Shown here in pieces: positions 33,235 through 39,827 of a stretch of DNA of 64,000 bases. The stretch lies in assembly GCF_017084525.1 (NCBI RefSeq), contig NZ_CP070950.1, positions 1,426,001 to 1,490,000 of the forward strand, in the 5' to 3' direction. Made by a program: the position numbers and the translations under genes. The stretch is from Conexibacter sp. SYSU D00693. GTDB lineage: Bacteria > Actinomycetota > Thermoleophilia > Solirubrobacterales > Solirubrobacteraceae. The notes below the pieces were generated by a model. It did not search any database. It worked only from the letters and a program-made list of their open reading frames with translations, and was not told where the DNA came from. The first letter of the stretch is position 1. Each line of letters starts with the position of its first letter.

Positions 33235-33647
33235 CCGGCCTGGGCCTGCTGCGTCGGCGCGGCGCAGTGCGGGCAGGCGGTGGCGCGCGCCGGCACCGGC
33301 TTGGCGCAGGCCAGGCACGCGACCGTCGGGCCGCCGAAGGAGACGACCTGGGCCAGGCGCTCGGTGGCCGACGCGGGCAGCGCCTCGGCGACCGGGACGA
33401 CCTGCGGGGTCGGGAGCGTCGGACGGGTCATGCCGGTGACGGCACGCAGTGCCGGGGTGCCGGGCGCGGGCGCCCCGGCGACCGGGGTGATCTGCTCCAT
33501 CCGGGCGACGTCCGCCAGGCGCGGGGTCTTGCCCTTGCGGGCGACCGGCTCGCCCGTGCGGGTCTGCTCGGAGCGCGAGAAGAGGGTGGCCCCGACCAGG
33601 AGGACGAGCGGGGCGACGATGGCGATGAGGTAGAGCGAGGTGATCAC
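33231..33647 (-). CDS. Membrane-anchored zinc-ribbon protein
   Basis: From the GTG at 33647 the product is 138 aa. One N-terminal helix (SLYLIAIVAPLVLLVGATLF) is followed by a Pro/Ala/Thr-rich linker and a C-terminal zinc ribbon with CLAC and CPHC pairs, the arrangement of double-zinc-ribbon tails. The open frame continues to a GTG at 33704, but that start would put 19 polar residues before the helix and overlaps its own GGAGG. Function is unknown; such proteins are often accessory membrane proteins. The stop overlaps its neighbour by CTAG. Confidence 0.65.
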   Translation of the reverse strand: MITSLYLIAIVAPLVLLVGATLFSRSEQTRTGEPVARKGKTPRLADVARMEQITPVAGAPAPGTPALRAVTGMTRPTLPTPQVVPVAEALPASATERLAQVVSFGGPTVACLACAKPVPARATACPHCAAPTQQAQAG

Positions 33648-33860
33648 GATGCGGTCCCGGTGTGCGGCGGTGGCATGGAGGACAGTCGGCGATCCGCGTG
33701 TCACCTCCGCCTCGGCTCCGTATGACGGGGGTATGAGCGCCTACGGTCCTTCGCCCTCTTCGCAGTCGGCGGCGCAGCGGATGACTTGAGCGTCAGGACC
33801 CATCCGGGACGAACGGCCCATGACGACGGAGCGGCCGGCGCAGGGGCCGGCCGCTCGGGC

Positions 33861-34544
33861 TCACGACGTCGGTGGCGTGCCGAGCCCCCGCAAGGCGCAG
33901 CCGGACCGGGTCACGTCGATCCGAGGCTCCTGCAAGGCGTGGATCCCCAGCACGGTCAGCCGACAGGTGCCCAGGGGCGTGCCGGTGAGCGTGACGGTGC
34001 ACTCGTCGGTGGGGGACCCCGCTGAGCCCGTCACCTCGACGCAGTCGAGCCGATGCCCCGCTACGTCGCAGGACGTCCGGTCCGACGTGCCCTGGAACTC
34101 CACGTACGTGTGCTCGCACTGCGCCGCGACGCGCTGCTCCCCGACCTGCACCGCCACGCCGCACGACCGTTGATCGCCCAGACCGAGGTAGCGGTCGACG
34201 GCCTGCGCGCAGGCGGCGTCGGCCGCCAGCCCCTCTGCGCGGACCGCCAGGGCGCACGAGCGATCCATGAAGTAGCCGCGGAACTCGTCCTGGCGGTAGC
34301 AAGCGCCTGCCACGGCGCCCAGGTCCGCCTGGCACTCGCGCAGGAAGTAGATGCCGCCGGGGTTGCTCTCTGAGCACCCAGGCAAGAGCGGCAGGAGCCC
34401 GCGCGGGATCTCGACCGGCGGCACGACGTGCGTCGGCAGCACGTTCAGCAGGTTGCGCACAAGTCCAGCGTGCGCGGATGACGTCATCAAGGCCGACGTC
34501 GCGATGAAGGCCGCCAGTGCGGCAGTCCACTTGATCCCCCTCAT
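33861..34544 (-). CDS. Secreted cysteine-rich protein of unknown function
   Basis: This 227 aa protein starts at the ATG at 34544 and has a Sec signal peptide (AALAAFIATSALMTSSAHA). The mature part has 12 cysteines, an even number, spread through CYRQDEFRGYFMDRSC, RSCGVAVQ, TSCDVAG and GTCRLTV segments, so it is probably disulfide-rich and extracellular. I recognise no family. The region uses more A and T at third positions than its neighbours, for example around 34440-34560, so recent acquisition is possible. It stands alone, with 156 or more bp of unassigned sequence downstream in which I see no clear feature. Confidence 0.65.
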   Translation of the reverse strand: MRGIKWTAALAAFIATSALMTSSAHAGLVRNLLNVLPTHVVPPVEIPRGLLPLLPGCSESNPGGIYFLRECQADLGAVAGACYRQDEFRGYFMDRSCALAVRAEGLAADAACAQAVDRYLGLGDQRSCGVAVQVGEQRVAAQCEHTYVEFQGTSDRTSCDVAGHRLDCVEVTGSAGSPTDECTVTLTGTPLGTCRLTVLGIHALQEPRIDVTRSGCALRGLGTPPTS

Positions 34545-34588
34545 GGGAGCATTCAACACACCTCGAACCGGTTCTTCAACGGCGCCGC

Positions 34589-34594
34589 TAGGTT
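34589..34594 (+). promoter_or_regulatory. -10 element TAGGTT for the F420 oxidoreductase
   Basis: TAGGTT ends 6 nt before the ATG at 34601. The palindrome GAACCGGTTC (34565-34574) lies at the -35 position and could bind a regulator. Confidence 0.5.
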
Positions 34595-34600
34595 CCCGCC

Positions 34601-35569
34601 ATGTCCCGCGGGTGCTTCGTCTCCGTCGGCCGCTCCGTGGACGAGGCCCTGGGCCGCGTCCGCCTGGTGGAGGAGCTCGGCTACGACCAGGTCTTCTGCA
34701 CGCACATCAACGGCGCCGAGTCGCTGACGATGCTCACCGCCTACGCCGCGGCGACCGAGCGCGTGCGCGTGGGCACCGGCGTCGTGCCGATCTACACGCG
34801 CACGCCCGCGACGATGGCCCAGACGGCCGCGACGATCAGCGCGCTCAGCGGCGGGCGCGTCGTGCTGGGCCTCGGCGTCTCGCACCGTCCGGTGGTCGAG
34901 GGCTGGCACGGCCAGACGATCGACAGGCCGGTGTCCGAGATGCGCGAGTACGTCGCCATCGTGCGGGCGATCCTGCGCGGCGAGCAGCCGCCGGCCGGGG
35001 AGAAGTGGCAGACGGGGTTCCAGCTGCAGCGCCAGCTCCAGGCGCCCGACCTGCCGATCTACGTCGCGGCACTGTCGCCGCGGATGCTGCGCCTGGCCGG
35101 CGAGGTCGCCGACGGCGTGATGCTGTGGCTCTGCAACCCCGAGTACGTGCGCGAGGTCGTCGTGCCGGAGGTCCGCAAGGGCCGCGAGGCGGCGGGCAGG
35201 ACGATGGAGGGCTTCGACGTCGTGGCCGCCGTCCCGACCGCCCGCGTCGAGGACCCGGCGCAGGCGCACGCCGCGATGCGCAAGGACCTGCTGCCGTACT
35301 TCTCGCTGCCGTTCTACCGGGCGATGCTCGAGCGCTCGGGCTTCGGCGACGACCTCGCGGCGTTCGACGCGGCGGCGCCGGAGGGCCCGGAGGCGATGGG
35401 CAACGCGATCTCGACGCGCTTCCTCGACGTCCTCTGCGCGATCGGCGACGAGGACCAGGTGCGGGCAGGCATCGCGCGCTACGAGGAGGCCGGAGCGACG
35501 ACCGCCGCGGTCGGCGCGATCGCCAAGACGGACTTCGAGGCGGCCCTGCGGGCCGCCGCCGGGGCGTAG
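34601..35569 (+). CDS. LLM-class F420-dependent oxidoreductase
   Basis: This 322 aa luciferase-like TIM barrel resembles F420-dependent dehydrogenases and mycobacterial F420 reductases. Markers are the N-terminal VEELGYDQVFCTHING, the GTGVVPIYTRTPATMAQTAA segment, the ALSGGRVVLGLGVSH motif, and the mid-protein PIYVAALSPRMLRLAGEVADG stretch. These favour F420H2 over FMN, in keeping with the F420 synthesis genes at 1-5545. Substrate is unknown. It has a leaderless-type promoter and is followed 30 bp later by a DUF72 gene on the same strand. Confidence 0.88.
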   Translation: MSRGCFVSVGRSVDEALGRVRLVEELGYDQVFCTHINGAESLTMLTAYAAATERVRVGTGVVPIYTRTPATMAQTAATISALSGGRVVLGLGVSHRPVVEGWHGQTIDRPVSEMREYVAIVRAILRGEQPPAGEKWQTGFQLQRQLQAPDLPIYVAALSPRMLRLAGEVADGVMLWLCNPEYVREVVVPEVRKGREAAGRTMEGFDVVAAVPTARVEDPAQAHAAMRKDLLPYFSLPFYRAMLERSGFGDDLAAFDAAAPEGPEAMGNAISTRFLDVLCAIGDEDQVRAGIARYEEAGATTAAVGAIAKTDFEAALRAAAGA

Positions 35570-35599
35570 CGACCGCCGCCACCGGGCAGCGCCACGACG

Positions 35600-36487
35600 A
35601 TGGGCCGCATCGTCGTCGGCACCTCGAGCTGGGCGGACCCCGGCTTCGTCGCGGAGTGGTACCCCGACGGCCTGCCTGCCCGCGACCGGCTGGGCTTCTA
35701 CGCGCAGCGCTTCGAGGGCGTCGAGGTCAACAGCACCTGGTACGCGCTGCCGGGCCAGCGGGCGGTCGCGCGGTGGGTCGACCAGACGCCCGAGGGCTTC
35801 ACGTTCGACTGGAAGCTGCACCGCGCGCTGAGCCGCCACGCGGCGCAGGTCGACGCGCTGCCGGCCGACCTGCGCGCCGCGGTGGACACGACGCCGAAGG
35901 GCCGCGTCCGGCTCGACGCGGTGCTCGAGGCCGAGCTGGCGCGCCGCACGCTCGAGGCCGCGGCACCGCTGGTGGAGGCCGGCCGCCTGTCGTCGTTCCT
36001 GCTGCAGCTCTCGCCGGCGTTCGCGCCGGGCAAGCACGCGCTGGACGAGCTCGACGACCTCGTCGCGGCGCTCGCGCCCCATCCCGTCGCCGTCGAGCTG
36101 CGCCACCGCGGCTGGCTGGGACGCGACGAGCGCGAGCGGACGCTGGGCTGGTACGAGGAGCGCGGCGCGGTGTGGGTGGGCGTCGACGCGCCGCAGGGCA
36201 AGCCGGCGACGCTCCTGCCACCGCTCGACGCCGTCACGGACGCGCGCCTGGCGTACGTGCGCGCGCACGGGCGCAACCTCGAGGGCTGGGTCCACGGCCG
36301 CTCCGTGGCCGAGCGCTTCGGCCACCGCTACGCCGACGACGAGCTGCGCGAGCTGGTCGGCCGGGCGCAGGCGCTCTCGCAGGAGGCCCAGGAGGTCCGG
36401 CTCGTCTTCAACAACAACCGCGGCAGCGACGCGCCGGTCGCCGCCGAGCGTGCCCGCGAGCTGCTGGGACAGGCCGTCGCCGCCTAG
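35600..36487 (+). CDS. DUF72 (YecE-like) protein
   Basis: This 295 aa TIM-barrel protein has DUF72 signatures: VGTSSWADPGF at the N-terminus, VEVNSTWYALP near residue 40, the FDWKLHRALSRH segment, VELRHRGW near 168 and a C-terminal FNNNRGSDAP. The barrel resembles metal-dependent nucleases, but biochemical function is unknown for the family. It is likely cotranscribed with the F420 oxidoreductase. Its stop overlaps the lipoprotein gene's stop by CTAG. Confidence 0.9.
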   Translation: MGRIVVGTSSWADPGFVAEWYPDGLPARDRLGFYAQRFEGVEVNSTWYALPGQRAVARWVDQTPEGFTFDWKLHRALSRHAAQVDALPADLRAAVDTTPKGRVRLDAVLEAELARRTLEAAAPLVEAGRLSSFLLQLSPAFAPGKHALDELDDLVAALAPHPVAVELRHRGWLGRDERERTLGWYEERGAVWVGVDAPQGKPATLLPPLDAVTDARLAYVRAHGRNLEGWVHGRSVAERFGHRYADDELRELVGRAQALSQEAQEVRLVFNNNRGSDAPVAAERARELLGQAVAA

Positions 36488-36897
36488 CGGCGCGGCGCCG
36501 TCCGAGGCTGGGCCAGCGCGCTGATGCGCCAGTCGTCGCCCTCGCGGACGAGCTCGAGGACGTCGTCGGAGGGCTTCTGGCCCTCGGCCGTCGACCGCAC
36601 GCCGACCGAGGCGCGACCCTCGCGCACGGCGATCGTCTGGATCTCGAGCGCCGGCGCCTTCGTGCCCTCGAGGCCGCGGCGGACGGCGAGCTCGCAGGGC
36701 AGCCCGGCCTCCTCGACGGTCGCGACGAGCTCGTGGGACAGCAGGTCGTCGCAGATGCGCTGGTAGTCCTGCGTGCGGGTCGCCTCGGCGAAGCCCTCGA
36801 CGGCGGAGCGCACCCGCTCGGGCTCGCTCTGCTTGCCGCACGCGGCGAGGGTCAGCGCGGGGAGGGCGGCGAGCAGGCAGGCGGCGGGGCGACGCAC
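36484..36897 (-). CDS. Small lipoprotein, NTF2-like
   Basis: This 137 aa protein has a signal peptide with lipobox LAAC (Cys20). The remainder looks like a small NTF2/SnoaL-type domain: an N-terminal helix (ERVRSAVEGFAEATRTQDYQRICDDL) followed by curved beta strands, ending at ELVREGDDWRISAL. Two cysteines (in ICDDL and LPCELA) may form a disulfide. No catalytic residues are evident; such lipoproteins are often hypothetical surface proteins. The GTG start at 36897 sits 6 nt from a bidirectional -10 box shared with moaA. Confidence 0.75.
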   Translation of the reverse strand: MRRPAACLLAALPALTLAACGKQSEPERVRSAVEGFAEATRTQDYQRICDDLLSHELVATVEEAGLPCELAVRRGLEGTKAPALEIQTIAVREGRASVGVRSTAEGQKPSDDVLELVREGDDWRISALAQPRTAPRR

Positions 36898-36903
36898 GGC
36901 GGC

Positions 36904-36913
36904 AGGGTAGCCT
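36904..36913. promoter_or_regulatory. Bidirectional -10 box AGGGTAGCCT between the lipoprotein and moaA
   Basis: TACCCT on the minus strand (36909-36904) and TAGCCT on the plus strand (36908-36913) share the central TA. The starts are 6 nt (36897) and 7 nt (36921) away, and the intergenic region is only 23 bp. Confidence 0.6.
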
Positions 36914-36920
36914 GAGGCCG

Positions 36921-37916
36921 ATGCAGCGCGACGCCCTGGTGGACGGGCACGGCCGGCGGATCGGGGACGTCCGCGTCTCGGTCACCGACCGGTGCAACTT
37001 CCGCTGCCAGTACTGCATGCCGGCCGAGGGGCTGCCGTGGCTCGACCGCGACGCCGTCCTCACCTTCGAGGAGCTGACGCGCCTGGTCGGGCTGCTGGCG
37101 TCGATGGGCGTGGCCAACGTCCGGCTGACCGGCGGCGAGCCGCTCGTGCGCCGCGACCTGCCGCGCCTCGTGGGGATGCTGCGGGAGGTCCAGGGCGTCG
37201 AGGACCTGGCCCTGACGACCAACGGCTACCTGCTCGAGCGCGACGCCGCGGCGCTGGTCGACGCCGGCGTCCACCGCTTCAACGTCTCGATCGACTCGCT
37301 CCAGCAGGACCGCTTCTACGCGATGACGCGCCGCGACGCGCTCCCCCAGGTGCTCCGCGGGCTCGATGCGCTGCGCGCCGCCGGGGCAGGCCGGATCAAG
37401 GTCAACGCCGTCGCCCTGCGCGGCTTCACCGAGCAGGAGGTCCTCCCCTTCGCGGCCTTCGCGCGCGAGCGCCCGTTCGAGGTGCGCTTCATCGAGTTCA
37501 TGCCGCTGGACGCCGATCGCGCCTGGAAGCCCGAGGACGTCCTCACCGGCGCGGAGCTCCGCGCGATCGTCGAGGCCGAGCACGGCCCACTGGTCGAGGA
37601 GGAGCGCGAGCCCCACGCGACGGCCCGCGTCTTCCGCTTCGCCGACGGCGCCGGGCGCCTGGGCTTCGTCGAGCCGGTCAGCAACCCGTTCTGCGCCGAC
37701 TGCGACCGCCTGCGGCTCACCGCCGAGGGCGCGCTGCGCACGTGCCTGTTCTCCCTGCGCGAGACCGACCTGCGCGGCCCGCTGCGCGCCGGGGCCACGG
37801 ACGCCGAGCTCGAGCGGCTCATCCGCGACGCGGTCTGGCGCAAGGAGCTCAAGCACCGGGTCAACGACCCGGGCTTCGTGCAGCCCGAGCGCTCGATGAG
37901 CGCCATCGGCGGCTGA
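36921..37916 (+). CDS. moaA: GTP 3',8-cyclase MoaA
   Basis: MoaA makes the first intermediate of molybdenum cofactor from GTP with radical SAM chemistry. The 331 aa protein has the N-terminal cluster motif CNFRCQYCMP (CxxxCxxC near residue 29), a second C-terminal cluster in FCADCDRLRLT plus a later Cys (RTCLF), and the essential C-terminal Gly-Gly. Length is normal. MobA, the cofactor nucleotidyltransferase, is 0.7 kb downstream on the other strand, so this region serves cofactor synthesis. The ATG is 7 nt from a bidirectional -10 box. Confidence 0.96.
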   Translation: MQRDALVDGHGRRIGDVRVSVTDRCNFRCQYCMPAEGLPWLDRDAVLTFEELTRLVGLLASMGVANVRLTGGEPLVRRDLPRLVGMLREVQGVEDLALTTNGYLLERDAAALVDAGVHRFNVSIDSLQQDRFYAMTRRDALPQVLRGLDALRAAGAGRIKVNAVALRGFTEQEVLPFAAFARERPFEVRFIEFMPLDADRAWKPEDVLTGAELRAIVEAEHGPLVEEEREPHATARVFRFADGAGRLGFVEPVSNPFCADCDRLRLTAEGALRTCLFSLRETDLRGPLRAGATDAELERLIRDAVWRKELKHRVNDPGFVQPERSMSAIGG

Positions 37917-37934
37917 CCTCCGGTCATCGGCAGC

Positions 37935-37972
37935 GACGGTCCTGGGCTCAAGGTCCTGGAGGACCGTCCGAC
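37935..37972 (+). promoter_or_regulatory. Promoter region of the PilZ gene, with alternative hairpins
   Basis: TCAAG (37948-37952), N15, CCGACC fits a flagellar-type promoter. GACGGTCCT (37935-37943) pairs with AGGACCGTC (37960-37968), while GGTCCT (37952-37957) pairs with AGGACC (37960-37965). The two stems exclude each other. Confidence 0.4.
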
Positions 37973-37976
37973 CACG

Positions 37977-38570
37977 GTGGCCGTGACCGCACTCCTCGAG
38001 CCCGGCCTGGTGGTGGACCTCGTCCTGGACGGCGGCTGGCGCCGCACCGCGACGGTCTCCTCCGTGGCCACCGACGCCATCGGCCTCGCCCCGTGCGGCG
38101 GGCCGCTCAGCCTCCCGGGCCAGCTGCGCTGGTGCCAGGCCGCCCTGGAGTGGCGCGCCGGCGGCGCCGCCGCCCGCACCGACGGCATCCTCCACACGCT
38201 GGAGGGCGGCGCGCTCAGCCTCGCGCCGATCCACGCCCCCGAGCGCGTCCAGCGCCGCCGCTTCGTCCGCGTGCAGGCCGAGGTGCCCGCCGCGATCGTC
38301 GCGCCGGACTTCGGCCGCATGCTCGCCCAGACCGTCGACCTCAGCGTCGGCGGCATGCTCGTCTCCGACGCCCAGACCCTCGAGGTCGGCCGGCGCATCC
38401 GCTTCGCGCTCGACCTGAGCGGCGAGGTCGTCGCCGGTGACGGCGAGGTCGTCCGCGGCACCGCCGCCGGCGCCCGCGGCGTGCGCTTCGACGAGCTCCC
38501 GGCGTCGGCCGAGCGCGCCCTCTCGCGCTTCGTGGCCGAGCGCCAGCGCCAGAAGATGGCGCTCGCCTAG
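37977..38570 (+). CDS. PilZ-domain c-di-GMP receptor, YcgR-like
   Basis: This 197 aa protein has an N-terminal YcgR-like beta domain (about residues 1-85) and a C-terminal PilZ domain. The c-di-GMP-binding signatures are present: QRRRFVRVQ near residue 92 (the RxxxR motif) and DLSVGGM near residue 122 (D/NxSxxG). YcgR proteins brake the flagellar motor when c-di-GMP is high. Likely c-di-GMP enzymes are at 55890 and 58669, and a chemoreceptor is at 25605. The GTG start at 37977 follows a candidate flagellar-type promoter. Confidence 0.88.
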   Translation: MAVTALLEPGLVVDLVLDGGWRRTATVSSVATDAIGLAPCGGPLSLPGQLRWCQAALEWRAGGAAARTDGILHTLEGGALSLAPIHAPERVQRRRFVRVQAEVPAAIVAPDFGRMLAQTVDLSVGGMLVSDAQTLEVGRRIRFALDLSGEVVAGDGEVVRGTAAGARGVRFDELPASAERALSRFVAERQRQKMALA

Positions 38571-38589
38571 CCCCCAAGGCGTTCCGGAG

Positions 38590-39219
38590 CTACCCCCGGA
38601 TCGGGCCCCGCCGGCGCGTTCCCCGCGCCGGCGGCGGCATGAGCGCGGAGGCGTGCAGGAGGTCCTCCGGCGCGTTGACGTTGTGCAGTACCCGGCCGTC
38701 GGGCAGGTCGACGACGACCGGGTCCAGCGCCGCCACCACCTCCTGGGTGCGCGTCGTCGCGTCGAAGCCCTCGAGCCCCGCCAGCGCCCGCGGGCGGTAG
38801 AGCGCGCAGAGCGGCTGCAGGCGCCCGTCGGCCTGGGCCACCACCGCCGCCGCCCGTCCGCCCGCGTCGGCACGCAGCAGCGCCCGCAGCGTGGCTTGGT
38901 CGAGCAGCGGCAGGTCCCCCGCCACCAGCAGGACCGGACGGCCCCGGGCGAGCTTGATCGCGTGCACCACGCCGCAGAGCGGATGGCGCGGCTCGTCGGG
39001 CTCGACCCACACGTCGGCGCGCCCGGCCACCGGCGGCAGGCGGGTCGCGCGCTTGGCCACGACGACCACGTCGTCGACGACGGCTGACAGCACGTCCAGC
39101 GCGTAGTGCAGCAGCGGCCGCCCGTGGAGCTCGACCACGGCCTTGTCCCCACCGATGCGGCGTCCTGCGCCCCCGGCGAGGACCGCGCCCAGCGGTGCGC
39201 GCGCCGTGCCGAGGGCCAT
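38590..39219 (-). CDS. mobA: Molybdenum cofactor guanylyltransferase MobA
   Basis: MobA attaches GMP to molybdopterin to make the guanine dinucleotide cofactor. The 209 aa protein begins with the nucleotide-binding loop LAGGAGRRIGGDKA near residue 13, then VVVVAKRAT and LVAGDLPLLD, where the Asp binds metal. I chose the ATG at 39219; an ATG 5 codons upstream is possible. It ends 20 bp from the PilZ stop and is divergent from the gene at 39247 across a bidirectional -10 box. It belongs functionally with moaA. Confidence 0.9.
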   Translation of the reverse strand: MALGTARAPLGAVLAGGAGRRIGGDKAVVELHGRPLLHYALDVLSAVVDDVVVVAKRATRLPPVAGRADVWVEPDEPRHPLCGVVHAIKLARGRPVLLVAGDLPLLDQATLRALLRADAGGRAAAVVAQADGRLQPLCALYRPRALAGLEGFDATTRTQEVVAALDPVVVDLPDGRVLHNVNAPEDLLHASALMPPPARGTRRRGPIRG

Positions 39220-39229
39220 CGTGGGCCGG

Positions 39230-39239
39230 AGCATAGACT
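39230..39239. promoter_or_regulatory. Bidirectional -10 box AGCATAGACT between mobA and the 39247 gene
   Basis: TATGCT on the minus strand (39235-39230) and TAGACT on the plus strand (39234-39239) share the central TA. The starts are 10 nt (39219) and 7 nt (39247) away, and the intergenic region is 27 bp. Confidence 0.55.
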
Positions 39240-39246
39240 CCGCTCG

Positions 39247-39807
39247 ATGGAGGGCTTCGCCGCGCAACGGCCCTGGCTGCGCTGCTACCGGTGCTGGTCG
39301 ACCGACCTGGAGGTCCAGGTCCACTACGACGGCATCCACCGCATCGACCCGGTGACGGGCGAGCGCGCCGAGGTGGTCGACGAGGTGCAGGAGGCGGTCG
39401 TGCAGTGCCTGGAGTGCATGCACGACCAGCCTCACCTGACCTTCGCCGACGGCCGGGTGGGCGCCGTGGAGGACCGCTGGGAGCGGATGGTCACCGGCAC
39501 GCCGTGGGTCGCCTCGTGCACCGTCACGGTCGATGCCGACGACGTCGAGACCTGCTCGGGACCCGAGGCCGGCGACGCGCTGAGCTTCGCGGCCTTCGGC
39601 GACCACGGCACGCGCGAGTTCTTCACCCACGTGCGCTTCCACAAGCACGAGGAGGAGCGCATCGTCGTCCACCTCCTCGTCGAGCTCTACGCGCGCGACA
39701 AGGTCGAGGCCACCGGCGTCCTCGAGGACGCCGCCCGCGGCCCGCTCGCCATCACCTCACTCGCCGAGGAGTCCCGGCCGCCAGCGGCGGCCGAAGACCG
39801 CCACTGA
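39247..39807 (+). CDS. Protein with two CxxC pairs, unknown function
   Basis: This 186 aa soluble protein has CYRC near residue 13 and CLEC near residue 55, spaced as in a zinc ribbon, followed by a beta-rich domain with TPWVASCTVTVDADDVE and HKHEEERIVVHLLVELYARD. I do not recognise the family. It is divergent from mobA with a shared promoter. Its TGA stop forms the left end of a 23-bp palindrome whose right end is the stop of the convergent glutamate dehydrogenase. It is a real gene by promoter and codon use, but its role is open. Confidence 0.7.
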   Translation: MEGFAAQRPWLRCYRCWSTDLEVQVHYDGIHRIDPVTGERAEVVDEVQEAVVQCLECMHDQPHLTFADGRVGAVEDRWERMVTGTPWVASCTVTVDADDVETCSGPEAGDALSFAAFGDHGTREFFTHVRFHKHEEERIVVHLLVELYARDKVEATGVLEDAARGPLAITSLAEESRPPAAAEDRH

Positions 39808-39827
39808 AAGGTGCCTGGCACCTTTCA
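39805..39827. repeat. 23-bp perfect palindrome spanning both convergent stop codons
   Basis: TGAAAGGTGCC (39805-39815), a central T, and GGCACCTTTCA (39817-39827). The left TGA ends the 39247 gene and the right end is the TGA of glutamate dehydrogenase. It can form a hairpin on either transcript. A half-motif AAGGTGCCTG recurs at 46607-46616, downstream of pckG. It resembles REP-type palindromes. Confidence 0.75.
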
